Shown: in pieces, positions 17,914-27,200 of the stretch | Position numbering within the stretch: the first letter of the stretch is position 1 | Layout of the letters: every line of letters starts with the position of its first letter | From: Acidobacteriota bacterium | GTDB taxonomy: Bacteria > Acidobacteriota > Terriglobia > Acidiferrales > UBA7541 | Direction: 5' to 3' | DNA: 64,000 bases | NCBI GenBank assembly: GCA_013289695.1 | Contig: JABCZK010000023.1 | Span: 1-64,000 of the forward strand | Notes under the pieces: model-generated | Databases searched by the model: none | What the model saw: the letters and a program-made list of their open reading frames with translations, nothing else | Told to the model about the DNA's origin: nothing | Made by a program: the position numbers and the translations under genes

Positions 17914-19860
17914 ATGAAGCTCAGGGTCATTGGCTCGACGAGCCGAGTGCGCTGGTTGGGCTGGGCGGGAATTGCCGCGGTGGGAATTCTCGCGCTCGCG
18001 GGCTGCGACGACACCGTATCCAGCAAGCAAGTGAAGGCGCGGCCGCCGGCTGCGACTCCAGCTCCGAGCCCTGCGTTCGTTCACGAATCGCTGCCTTTTC
18101 CGGAGCACACCGTATCGCTCGCTTCCTTGTACGACACTCGCCCCCGCATGGACTTGCTGATTGACAAAGTGCAGGTGATCTTCAACACCGCGCAGAAAGA
18201 ATACAAATCCGGCGATTTCGACAAGGCGCATGCGGATTACGATCGCGCGGTGGATTTGATGCTGGCGAGCGGCTTTCAAGTGGATTCCGATCCGCGGCTT
18301 TCGGATCTTTTTGACCAGATCGGAGAGACGCTGCATTCCTACGAGCGCAGCGCGCAGCAAGACGCCGCCGAGGAAGAAGCGGACACCGGGACGCCCGCGC
18401 CGATTGACGCGCTGGCGGACATGACTTTGCCGCCGGGGGATCCGCGGCTCGCGGCGCAGGCGGAAAAAGAATTGATGCGCGTGCCCCACGATCTGCCGCT
18501 GACGGTGAACGATTCGGTGCTGCAATATTTGAGTTACTTTACGACCACGCGGGGCCGCGCGACGGTGGAGCACGGATTGGACCGCTCCGGACGTTACAAC
18601 GATATGATCCGGCGCGTGCTGAAAGAAGAAGGCGTGCCGCAGGATTTGATGTACCTGGCGCAGGCGGAATCGGCATTTCAGCCGACGGCGGTATCGCGCG
18701 CAGGGGCGCGCGGATTGTGGCAGTTCATGCCGTTCCGCGGCGAGGAATACGATCTGGATCGCACCTATTATGTGGATGAGCGCAGCGATCCGGAAAAGGC
18801 CACGCGCGCGGCGGCGCGACACATGCGCGATTTGTACGATATGTTCGGCGACTGGTATCTGGTGATGGCGGCATACAACTCCGGGCCGATGAACGTGGTG
18901 AAGGCTGTCGAGCGCACCGGTTACGCGGATTTCTGGGAATTGCAAAAGCGTCACGCGCTGCCGAAACAGACGCAGAATTACGTGCCCATTATTATTGCGC
19001 TGGCTTTGGTGGCGAAGGACCCGTCGCTTTATGGCGTGCAGGTGGAGCCGGAAAAGCCGGCGCCCGTGGATGTGATCCATCCGGCTCATGCGATTGATTT
19101 GCGTTTGGTGGCGGATGCGACGGGTGCGGACTTGGACGATTTGCGGGAGTTGAATCCGGAGATGCTGCGCAGCGTCACGCCCAATGATCCGAACTTCGAA
19201 TTGAGGCTGCCTGCGGGATACGGCGAAAAACTGCTCAACGTGATCAACCAGGTTCCGGCGGACAAGTGGACGAGCTGGCGTTTGCACACGGTGGAGCAGG
19301 GCGAAACGCTTTCCGACATTGCGCGGCGTTATCGCGTGACCGTGCCGGCGATCGAGTCCGCGAATCATTTGGAAGCGCACGCGGTGGTGCCGGCGGGATT
19401 CATGTTGAACGTGCCGGCTGCGCCACCGGCGGTGCGCCTGGTGCATTATCGCGTGGTGCGCGGCGACACGCTGGAAGGAATCGCGGAACGTTTTGATGTG
19501 AGCGTCTCGCAATTGAAACGCTGGAATAATATTCACGGGGCTAGCGTGCCGCGCGGCTCGCGATTGAAGATTTATGCTGGGGGTTCAGCTGATGATTCTT
19601 CGCACTCCTCCGCCGCTGCGAAGTCTGCTGTGCATCCTGCTGCGAACGGGAATGCAGCGGTCCAGGTGCGCAAGGTTTCGGCGGCAGCGACCAGTGCTGG
19701 CGACAATCCCGCAACTGTGGAGCATCATGTGAAACAGGGGGAAACGCTGTATTCGATCGCGCATGCTTACAAGACCAGCGTCGAGAGCATTCGCCAGGCG
19801 AACTCATTTCTGGGCGAGCGGCCTTTGCAGGCCGGGGACGTCTTGACGATTCGGCGTTGA
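17914..19860 (+). CDS. Membrane-bound lytic transglycosylase D-like lipoprotein with three LysM domains
   Basis: This 648-residue protein cleaves peptidoglycan glycan strands non-hydrolytically. It has a lipoprotein signal with LAGC (Cys31), a helical linker (about 70-200), and an SLT family 1 catalytic domain (about 225-390). The catalytic Glu is E252 in LAQAESAF, followed by SRAGARGLWQFMP and MAAYNSGPMNV. Three LysM domains follow: HTVEQGETLSDIA, HYRVVRGDTLEGIA and EHHVKQGETLYSIA (about 455-500, 510-555 and 602-648), which bind peptidoglycan. E. coli MltD has the same order. An AAGGA element upstream supports the ATG. It is monocistronic by spacing. Confidence 0.94.
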   Translation: MKLRVIGSTSRVRWLGWAGIAAVGILALAGCDDTVSSKQVKARPPAATPAPSPAFVHESLPFPEHTVSLASLYDTRPRMDLLIDKVQVIFNTAQKEYKSGDFDKAHADYDRAVDLMLASGFQVDSDPRLSDLFDQIGETLHSYERSAQQDAAEEEADTGTPAPIDALADMTLPPGDPRLAAQAEKELMRVPHDLPLTVNDSVLQYLSYFTTTRGRATVEHGLDRSGRYNDMIRRVLKEEGVPQDLMYLAQAESAFQPTAVSRAGARGLWQFMPFRGEEYDLDRTYYVDERSDPEKATRAAARHMRDLYDMFGDWYLVMAAYNSGPMNVVKAVERTGYADFWELQKRHALPKQTQNYVPIIIALALVAKDPSLYGVQVEPEKPAPVDVIHPAHAIDLRLVADATGADLDDLRELNPEMLRSVTPNDPNFELRLPAGYGEKLLNVINQVPADKWTSWRLHTVEQGETLSDIARRYRVTVPAIESANHLEAHAVVPAGFMLNVPAAPPAVRLVHYRVVRGDTLEGIAERFDVSVSQLKRWNNIHGASVPRGSRLKIYAGGSADDSSHSSAAAKSAVHPAANGNAAVQVRKVSAAATSAGDNPATVEHHVKQGETLYSIAHAYKTSVESIRQANSFLGERPLQAGDVLTIRR

Positions 19861-19997
19861 AAGCGGCTGTACCCTGAAGTGGCTTTAAACTGCTAATTCT
19901 GCATGGTTTACATGTTGTTGTAACTTTTTGTTACCATCCCCTTGTGGCGGTTTCCTCAAATATTCTTTGCTGCCCGAGGTTTTCGAGGTCTTGCATC

Positions 19998-20027
19998 TTG
20001 ACAAACTTCCGGCACTCCGATTATAAG
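19998..20027 (+). promoter_or_regulatory. Sigma70-type promoter of the histone-like gene
   Basis: TTGACA (19998-20003) is a perfect -35 box. TATAAG (20022-20027) lies 18 bases downstream, or TTATAA (20021-20026) 17 bases downstream. Transcription would start near 20034, leaving a leader of about 46 bases that ends in GGGAGGG before the ATG at 20080. Confidence 0.75.
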
Positions 20028-20079
20028 CGCGCAGGGCCTAATACGGTTCTTGTTGAGTCCGATACCCAGGGAGGGATCG

Positions 20080-20385
20080 ATGTTTCACGCCAAACAGCAT
20101 GATGAGGAAGATGACGAGCTACCCCGGTACGAAGAGGAAGAGGGGGAAGAAGGCGCGGAACTCCCTCACGGAGACGTGGTAGAGGAAGTGGAAGAAATCA
20201 TTATCGAGGAGGAGCCGGACGCGGAGGTGTCGCCGGCGGCTGCTCCCAAGGCTAAGGCGCCGAAAAAAAAGGCGGCGAAGAAGAGCACGCCGAAGAAGAA
20301 GGCTGCCGCGAAGAAAAAAGCCAAGCCCAAGAAAAAAGCCGCGAAGAAGAAGGCCAAGAAAGCCGCGAAGCGCAAGAAACGCTGA
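20080..20385 (+). CDS. Histone H1-like Lys/Ala-rich protein with acidic N-terminal half
   Basis: This 101-residue protein is sharply bipolar. Residues 1-50 carry long Glu/Asp runs. From about residue 55 onward it is almost only Lys, Ala and Pro in KKAAKK/PKKKA-type repeats, like the tail of eukaryotic H1 or the bacterial H1-like proteins Hc1, AlgP and BpH1. The basic half should bind DNA or RNA without sequence preference. The acidic half could mask it or bind a partner. GGGAGGG lies five bases before the ATG at 20080; the track of repeats excludes a longer N-terminus. It has its own strong promoter and a terminator candidate, so it is probably a well-expressed single gene. Confidence 0.8.
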   Translation: MFHAKQHDEEDDELPRYEEEEGEEGAELPHGDVVEEVEEIIIEEEPDAEVSPAAAPKAKAPKKKAAKKSTPKKKAAAKKKAKPKKKAAKKKAKKAAKRKKR

Positions 20386-20412
20386 GGTTTTTTCTCTGCG
20401 GAAGATCAGGAT

Positions 20413-20458
20413 GCGGGACTGCGCGCGCTGTCGGGGCGTTGCGGTTCCGCTTTTTTTT
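20413..20458 (+). terminator. Rho-independent terminator candidate after the histone-like gene
   Basis: GCGGGAC (20413-20419) pairs with GTTCCGC (20444-20450) through seven pairs including one G-U, with a GC-rich loop. The stem is followed at once by eight T (20451-20458). The large loop lowers confidence. Confidence 0.5.
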
Positions 20459-20554
20459 ATAGCGCGGCGCAGGAGTTTGCGCTGCTGTCTGGCACGCGGA
20501 ACTCAGTTGCCTGCTTCCGGTTTCCTGTTTCCCCGCTTCTCTATCTCGCTGCTT

Positions 20555-20737
20555 CTAATGTGCTGCCGCGGAAACACGTTCACATAGTCGTTCGATTTTG
20601 GCGAAGATCGAGTCCGGCGCGGCTGACGAGACGAACGGCTGGGCTTTGCAGTTGGAATACTGGACGTAGTGCTCGATTCTCTCCACCAGTTCCTTCACGC
20701 TGCTAAACAACTGCGTGGTGGGGGCGAATTTAGCCAT
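20555..20737 (-). pseudogene. IS630-family transposase, C-terminal remnant
   Basis: The 60 codons encode a segment typical of the end of IS630-type transposases: a helix of the type SVKELVERIEHYVQYSN, then the CKAQPF motif (family pattern N-x-x-x-x-P-F) and a DSIFAKIERLCERVS ending. The catalytic DDE core is absent; the upstream sequence runs straight into the tRNA gene. No terminal inverted repeats can be seen. I read this as debris from an old insertion beside tRNA-Arg. Confidence 0.72.
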
Positions 20738-20759
20738 TCGCGACAGGCAAACGAAGTGA

Positions 20760-20837
20760 TGGCGACCCCGGTCGGGATCGAACCGACAACCTATAGCTTA
20801 GAAGGCTATCGCTCTGTTCCAATTGAGCTACGGGGTC
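20760..20837 (-). tRNA. tRNA-Arg (anticodon TCT)
   Basis: The minus strand folds into a full cloverleaf: acceptor GACCCCG/CGGGGTC, D-stem GCTC/GAGC, anticodon stem ATAGC/GCTAT with loop CTTCTAA (anticodon TCT, reading AGA/AGG), and T-arm GTCGG-TTCGATC-CCGAC. The discriminator base is G and CCA is encoded (20760-20762 on the plus strand). The length with CCA is 78 bases. Confidence 0.95.
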
Positions 20838-20948
20838 TCCTGCGAATCTTACCACGATGGACCAATCAAATTAGACACCCTGATTGCCCAAAGAGAGCAC
20901 GCGCTCGGGCGAATTTTTCCGACTTTGACAGACAGCGAGGGCGTCTGC

Positions 20949-21044
20949 ATGGCGAAAGGCTGGCTGGGTAAACGATATGCCGACATCAAAGGAAATGCCA
21001 AGTGGGACGCTATTAAGATTATCAGCGGTACGGTGCACGGCTAG
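20949..21044 (+). pseudogene. Possible remnant of a small GNAKWD-type protein
   Basis: A 31-codon frame reads MAKGWLGKRYADIKGNAKWD and then a short hydrophobic end. From memory, phrases such as WADIKGN-AKYDIIKW occur at the start of small membrane proteins in Acidobacteriota, so this may be the leftover of one that lost its membrane helices. The evidence is one short motif. There is no clear ribosome-binding site. Confidence 0.25.
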
Positions 21045-21138
21045 GCTTGGTACAAAAACTCGGGCACGTAATTCCAACGCATGCTGTCTCAATGATTCAA
21101 GCATTACAGCTCAAGTTCGTTCCCGACCGGATCGCGTC

Positions 21139-22512
21139 TTATGCGATGCAACGGGCCGGCGCGATGGTATTGGTGAACGTCATGCGGATTCCGTGCTTCG
21201 GCCGCAGAATGACCATCGGGCGAGCTTCGATCGTTTGGCCCGGAGCCAGCTGAAAATCGTATTTTCTGACGAGATCGCTCAAAATCATGAGGATCTGCAG
21301 CATCGCGTAATTTCCACCGATGCAGCCTCGGGGTCCGCCGCCGAAGGGAAGGAAGGTGAAGGGCGTGCGCAGCTTGTCGTTCGCTTTGGTGAAACGCTCC
21401 GTATCGAAACTTTCCGGATTCTGCCAGTAGCGCGGAGCATGGTGCGCGCCGTACACATACACAATGACCGTCGAGCCGCTGGGGATGGCGAGGTCGCCTA
21501 CGCGGTCGTCGGCGACAGCCATGCGGTCGATCATCCAGAACGGCGGGTACAGCCGGAGCCCCTCGCAAATGACCTGAGTCGTAAATTCGAATTTGGGGAC
21601 GTCGCTGTAGTTCAGAGGCGCTTCGCCTAGCACGGAATCGAATTCCTGCCGTACCCTCTCGAGACAATCCGGACGCGAGCTCAGAAGATAAAAAAGCCAC
21701 GATAGCGCATTGGACGATGTTTCATGGCCAGCGACCAGCAGTTGCATGCTCTCACTCAGGATGAGTGAATCGCTCATGCCTTGGCCATCGCTGTAACGAG
21801 CATCCATCAAAGTCTGCAGCAGATCGTTGCCGGGCGGTTCGTTGCGGCGCTTCTTGATGTATTCCAGCAGAACGGCGTCCGCGCGCGTTCGCATGTCATC
21901 GTGCCTGCGCAGTTCTCCCGAGACGGCGAACCAGGGATTCAGATAGGGCTGAAGGGTTTGCCGAACAATGAATTCCTGGACGGTGCAGATGGTATGGCTG
22001 ACAAGATCGATGTCTTCGTCCTTCAAGCGTGCGCCAAATAGCGATCGGGCGACCATGGCGAAAGTGATTTTCATCAGCTGGGGGTAGATATCCACGGGGC
22101 CGCGACGGGCCTGACTGTCGAAATCCCGCAGCGAGTCGGCGAGGGAGTCCTGCATGATGGAGGACAGCGCATCGAGTTGCGCTCGATCGAAGCCTTTCTG
22201 GATGAGACGCCGCTGCGTGCGCCAGGCTTCTCCTTCCGTGGTGAGAAGACCTTTGCCCAGGAAGTGGCCCATGCGCTTAACTTGAATATGGGATTTTTGG
22301 TAGTTATCCGCATTGGTCTTTAACACGTGCTGAATGACAGCGGGATCGATCGTGACGATCGCCTCTTTGAGACCACCCAGATAAAGCCGGAAGGTGTCGC
22401 CAAAGATTTCGTGGTAGCGGGACAAAACCTCGACGGGATTGCGGAACATGGCGCGAGAATCGGCAAAGCAGCGAAATCGGGAAACAGCGGGGATAGAAGC
22501 GGATGAGGTCAT
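21139..22512 (-). CDS. Cytochrome P450
   Basis: This 457-residue haem monooxygenase has the full set of P450 marks: the I-helix oxygen-binding motif AGHETSS (261-267), the K-helix E-x-x-R as EGLR (317-320), the PERF-like segment DTERF (370-374), and the haem loop FGGGPRGCIGG with the thiolate Cys397. The sequence style (long, with TTEGEAWRTQRRLIQKGF) is that of fatty-acid/CYP4- or CYP102-like enzymes. It has no fused reductase and no membrane anchor, so separate ferredoxin or flavodoxin partners are needed; none is encoded nearby. It lies 97 bases downstream of the desaturase gene on the same strand, so the two are probably co-transcribed. Confidence 0.93.
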   Translation of the reverse strand: MTSSASIPAVSRFRCFADSRAMFRNPVEVLSRYHEIFGDTFRLYLGGLKEAIVTIDPAVIQHVLKTNADNYQKSHIQVKRMGHFLGKGLLTTEGEAWRTQRRLIQKGFDRAQLDALSSIMQDSLADSLRDFDSQARRGPVDIYPQLMKITFAMVARSLFGARLKDEDIDLVSHTICTVQEFIVRQTLQPYLNPWFAVSGELRRHDDMRTRADAVLLEYIKKRRNEPPGNDLLQTLMDARYSDGQGMSDSLILSESMQLLVAGHETSSNALSWLFYLLSSRPDCLERVRQEFDSVLGEAPLNYSDVPKFEFTTQVICEGLRLYPPFWMIDRMAVADDRVGDLAIPSGSTVIVYVYGAHHAPRYWQNPESFDTERFTKANDKLRTPFTFLPFGGGPRGCIGGNYAMLQILMILSDLVRKYDFQLAPGQTIEARPMVILRPKHGIRMTFTNTIAPARCIA

Positions 22513-22609
22513 GCCCAGCCGTCCTGATACTGGCCTCGAACTACAAGTAAATTCATGTCATTTGTAGGAAGCGAAAACGAGACCATAAGTAGAGATAAAG
22601 TGCTCAGAA

Positions 22610-23764
22610 TCAGTTTGCGTTCCCCAGTTGTTTCAAGAGTATCAAATGGTGCCGGATTGCCTGGGTCATGGTGGGGTGCTGCCGATACGGGACGCCAAAC
22701 TCTTCGGCGGTCTGCTTCACTATCCTGGTCAGCGGAGCGTAGTGGGTGTGGCACACGAAAGGGCACAGATGGTGGACGATGTGATGGTTAAGCCCGCCCG
22801 CGAGCCAACCGACGAGCGGGTTTTCGGTCGCATAATCGGCCGTCGTCGCGAAGATGTGATACACGCCGTTGTCAAACTCACCCCGGTCCGTGGGAAAGTA
22901 GGTGCTGTCGATGGTGTGCGTCGTCTGGAACACAAGCGTTACGGCTAAGCCGACGAACAAATGGACCAGGAGGAAGGCGCCGGCGACCAGCAGAGGTGAT
23001 TTCCCCAGCACCAGCACCGGCAAGACAAGCATGTAAGTGAGGTAGAAGGCCTTACCGGCAAACAGAGCGGCGTACTCGCGCAGAGGATGATTGGCGCGTT
23101 TTAGATAATCGTGGGACGGGAAGAAAAAGCTCGCGAAGTCCCTGAATAACACATAGTCGAGAGAAAACATCGCATATACGAATAGCGCGTAGATGTGCTG
23201 GAAGCGGTGCCATGGCGCACGCGATTCATGGGGCGTAAAGCGAAAAATGCCGCGTCCGGAAAGCGCGTCATCTTCGCCGTGGAGATTGATGCAGGAGTGA
23301 TGGCCGCGATGATGAAGAATGCGCCACATGTACGAGCTGATTCCGCACAAATCGAAGACATAGTTCAGGGTCTTGTTGACGCGCGGCCGGGACGAGATGG
23401 CGTTGTGGTTGCTGTCATGAGCAATGTTCAGCAACAGGAATGTCTGCGCGAGGCCGCCTAAAAGGTAGAGGGCAACAAACTTCCATGAATCGGGCCGCAA
23501 GGCATAAAGAGCAATCCAGGCGCCCACGAGGACTGCCAGACCCGCAGCGATCTTGATCCACATGGTACGGTCCGCTTTGTGGGTGATGTTCTGGTCGGCA
23601 AAAAATCTATCGAGCCGGCGACGTAAGACTCTCGGAAAGGAAGACGCACCGACGGGCTCGGTAATTGCGGCCGCTGAGGATTCCGATGGTACAAGATCCG
23701 GAGTCTCCGGCTCTTGAGCGATCAACAGTTCGGATTCGAACGTCACCGGCGCCTCCGCGGTCAT
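22610..23764 (-). CDS. Membrane fatty-acid desaturase
   Basis: This 384-residue di-iron membrane enzyme contains the three histidine boxes in order: HDSNH (about 116-120), HRGHH (about 152-156) and HHIVHH (about 323-328), placed between hydrophobic hairpins. The pattern resembles acyl-lipid or front-end desaturases rather than the soluble acyl-ACP type. It inserts a double bond into, or hydroxylates, a fatty chain. The frame continues 38 codons to a TTG at 23878; I chose the ATG at 23764, but the N-terminal 60 residues are low in homology signal and the start is uncertain. It precedes the P450 gene and is divergent from the FAAL-ACP-reductase gene. Confidence 0.9.
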   Translation of the reverse strand: MTAEAPVTFESELLIAQEPETPDLVPSESSAAAITEPVGASSFPRVLRRRLDRFFADQNITHKADRTMWIKIAAGLAVLVGAWIALYALRPDSWKFVALYLLGGLAQTFLLLNIAHDSNHNAISSRPRVNKTLNYVFDLCGISSYMWRILHHRGHHSCINLHGEDDALSGRGIFRFTPHESRAPWHRFQHIYALFVYAMFSLDYVLFRDFASFFFPSHDYLKRANHPLREYAALFAGKAFYLTYMLVLPVLVLGKSPLLVAGAFLLVHLFVGLAVTLVFQTTHTIDSTYFPTDRGEFDNGVYHIFATTADYATENPLVGWLAGGLNHHIVHHLCPFVCHTHYAPLTRIVKQTAEEFGVPYRQHPTMTQAIRHHLILLKQLGNAN

Positions 23765-24258
23765 GCTAATTGGGCCCGACGCGTTCCCTACGCCGCATTC
23801 GGGGCGCTGACCCTCAGCGAAATTGGTGCCGTGCCGACAGCCTCGCAGCACAATTTTAATGCGGGCCCATAAAGACAATCAAGGACATTCGGAGCGGATG
23901 ATGCCTGTTTACAGCGTGTGAACAATGGAAGCGACGATGCATGGCATTGTCCATAACGCTTTGTTAACATATAACGGTCGATGAACCATAATGAACCGGG
24001 CTTCCTGCAAGGGACCATAGAAGGTCGGCGGAGCAGCGCAATTCCCATTCGCGCCCTTGTGCGCCAAAAAGGACAGCATCCATTCCCCAGAGCGTCGAGC
24101 GACGCTTATGCTGAGAAAAAATCGAGCGAACATTCTCACCGTCCGCCTACATTTCAGGTCTGCAGTTTCAAACTCAATCGCGGATCAACTCGCATGCTGG
24201 GGAGAGAAGCTTCGTTTGCTGGCTTGCGTTCTATTCAAGATTGGAGGATCGCTGATTG
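23765..24258. other. Divergent control region between desaturase and FAAL-ACP-reductase
   Basis: The roughly 490-base gap contains no credible gene. It holds the plus-strand promoter candidate at 23947-23975 and, overlapping its -35 box, an inverted repeat ACAATG (23922-23927) / CATTGT (23945-23950) that could be an operator. GTTAAC sits just before the -10 box. The leader to the FAAL gene would be about 275 bases long. Confidence 0.45.
23947..23975 (+). promoter_or_regulatory. Sigma70-type promoter candidate for the FAAL-ACP-reductase gene
   Basis: TTGTCC (23947-23952) and TATAAC (23970-23975) are separated by exactly 17 bases. Four of six and five of six positions match the consensus. The predicted start of transcription is near 23982. 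Confidence 0.55.
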
Positions 24259-27200
24259 ATGACGGCGTCAATTTTAGGCCACCTGGATAGGCTGGCAGAT
24301 GAGCATCCGGACAAACTCCTGTATTCGTACCTAGATGTAAACGGCGATCCGACCGAAAGCTACACCTACGCGTCGTTCCTCCACCGAGTGGAGGCGATCG
24401 CCGGATACTTGTGGAAAGAGGGTCGTTTTGCTGCGGGCGACCGGCTACTCCTCGCATACCCCCCGGGGCTCGAAATGATCTGCGCATTCTTCGGCTGCGT
24501 GCGCGCCGGGTTGATCCCGGTGCCGGTGTATCCTCCCAGTTCGCGCGGATTCCAGAGCGCGCTGTACAAGATGGTGCACATCGCAAAGGATTGCCAGGCG
24601 GCTGCGATCTTAACCAGCAGAGACTACCAGGCATCCCTCAAGACGAATCTCGCCCGAAGTGGAGTTTCCGCGTGCGGTATTGACGTCGATTACATTTCCG
24701 GTCTGCCGTGGATCGCCACGGAAGATTTCGTGGATGCGATTGCGGATCGACCAGCTGCCGAGCATTCGAAGATCCTGTTTCTGCAGTACACCTCGGGTTC
24801 GACGATGGAGCCCAAGGGCGTGATTGTCACGCACGAAAACATTCTGGATACGTGTCCGCTGGTGATCGACCACTCCTCGCCGGTCGTCGTTTCCTGGCTT
24901 CCGCAGTATCACGATATGGGACTGATCGGGTGCTACCTATATCCAGCACTGAAAGGTGGCACGACCTACGGTTTCTCTCCCACGGACTTCATCCAGCGGC
25001 CGATCCTATGGTTCGACGCAATGACGGCCTACCGCGCCACCGCGACGGCTGCGCCCAATTTCGCCTACGACTACTGCCTGCGCGCCGGGAGACTATCCAA
25101 GGAAAGCCTGGAGGCTTGTGATCTGAGTTCGCTTCGTGTTTTGATGTGCGCCGCGGAACCGGTAAAGCCGGATACCTTCAGACGGTTTCTGGAATCGTTT
25201 CAATCCTATGGACTGAAGGCCGAGAGTTTCTACGTCGCCTACGGGCTGGCGGAGAACACTCTGGCGGTCTCATTGGGCGGTCGCAACATCGTTTCCGTGA
25301 ACAAACGTGCCCTCTCTCTGGGAGCGGCCCGCATGACCACGCAGGTCTCTGAAATCGACGGGGCTACTCAGATTGTCAGTTGTGGAACGCCGCTCCCGGG
25401 TCTCGACGTCAAGATCGTGGATCCGGAAGGGCACTTCGCTCTTAAGCCAGAGCGCACGGGCGAAATTTGGGTCGCCGGAAGCGGCAAGTGCCGAGGTTAC
25501 TGGAATAATCCCGAATTAACCCTGAAGCAGTTCCGTGCGCGGCTGGTGGACGATACTCCCTATGACGACGGCTACCTTCGGACCGGCGACATCGGATTCT
25601 TCCACGGCGGCGAACTCTACGTCTGCGGCCGCATCAAGGACATGATCATTCTCCGTGGGCAAAACTATTACCCGCACGACATTGAGAACGTCGTGGAGAA
25701 ATCGTCTGGTCTGATCCGGCACAACTGCGTCGCCGCCTTCCAGATCCAGGAAGACAGCGAACCTGCGCTGGCAATCGTCGCTGAAGTCAAAAATCCTAAA
25801 GCGCTTCCCGACGCGCGAAAGATCGCCGCCGCGGTCCGAAATTATCTCAACGTGGAAGTGGCTGTGATTTCCTTCATTGCGCCTCGTGCCATCCCCAGAA
25901 CAAGTTCGGGGAAGCTGATGCGACACAAGACCAAGCAAATGTGGCTGGAAGGTCGGTTCAAGGTACTTTCCGACTTTTCGCGGGAGAAGGACACCGGGAA
26001 CTCCGCGTGCGATTCCGACATGCATTCCTCTTTCGCGGAATTGAAAGCCAGATACAACCTGACAGGTCGGGAATCCTACAACCTCGTCGAAGCCGGCCTG
26101 GATTCCCTGGATCTTGTTGTGTTCATGCATGAGCTCAAGGAACTCTTGAAAGATAAAGGCGCCGAACTGCTGGCGCGGCAGGTAGACATTGGCGTTATTC
26201 AGCGCGTCGCCGTAGCCGAGCTGTTTGGACTAGCCGAAAAGTTGAAGCGCGCTCCCGAAGAGGCGCTGGTTCATCTGCGTCATTCCCTTGCGGCGTTCCG
26301 TGAAGAACAACGCGCCGCTGAGAAACAGATGATGATCAACGACAGGAAGCTCATCTTCGAACCTCCCGCGCCTATAGCGATGCCGGAGACACCGGTGCTG
26401 AATCAGGTGCTGCTCACGGGTGGGACCGGCTTCATAGGACCATTCCTCATGAAAAGCTTGCTGGAACAGACCCGGGCGAAGATCCATGTCCTCGTCAGGG
26501 CCTCCAACGAAAAGCAAGGCAAGCAAAGACTGAGAGACGCGATGGAGTCGATGGGACCCTGCGGATTAGACCTGATGAAGATGTTCGAAGCTCGGGTGAT
26601 CCCCGTCTGCGGGGATCTGGGCCAGCCAAAGCTGGGCCTGACGCAGGACGAGTGGAATTTCCTCGCGAGTGAAATTGACACGGTCTTCCACAACGGCGCC
26701 ACCGTCAACTACCTGTTCAACTACGACCTGATGCGTGATGCGAACGTGCTGGGAACCAATGAGGTCGTAAGACTGGCGTTCGAGGGCAAGCCCAAAGAAT
26801 TCAATTATGTCTCCACTACCTTCGTGTTCGGCTGGGCGGTCAAATCGGTCCTGAATGAGACCGACCTCAACGAGAATATGGAGCTGCTCGATTTTGGGTA
26901 CAGCCAATCGAAATGGGTAGCCGAACAGGTGGTTGTCGACGCCCGCAATCGGGGACTTTCCGCGCGGATTTTCCGGCCTGCGCTGGTGAGTCCGTCCGTC
27001 ACGGGCGGAGGTAACAACTTCGATATCGCTGTTCGCTTGGTTGCGTTTATGGTGAATCACGGCATTGGCGTTGATACTCTCAACCAGGTCAGCTTTGTTC
27101 CGGCGGACATTGTGGCGAACAACATCGTTGCGATCTCTACCACTCGCGGTACGGCGAATAAGACTTACCATGTCACGCGGGACGATTATTCGAACATGAT

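Noticed and set aside
17794-19536. 580-codon open frame on the minus strand
   Set aside because: It is fully antisense to the LysM lytic transglycosylase, and its product is rich in Arg and His without domain features.
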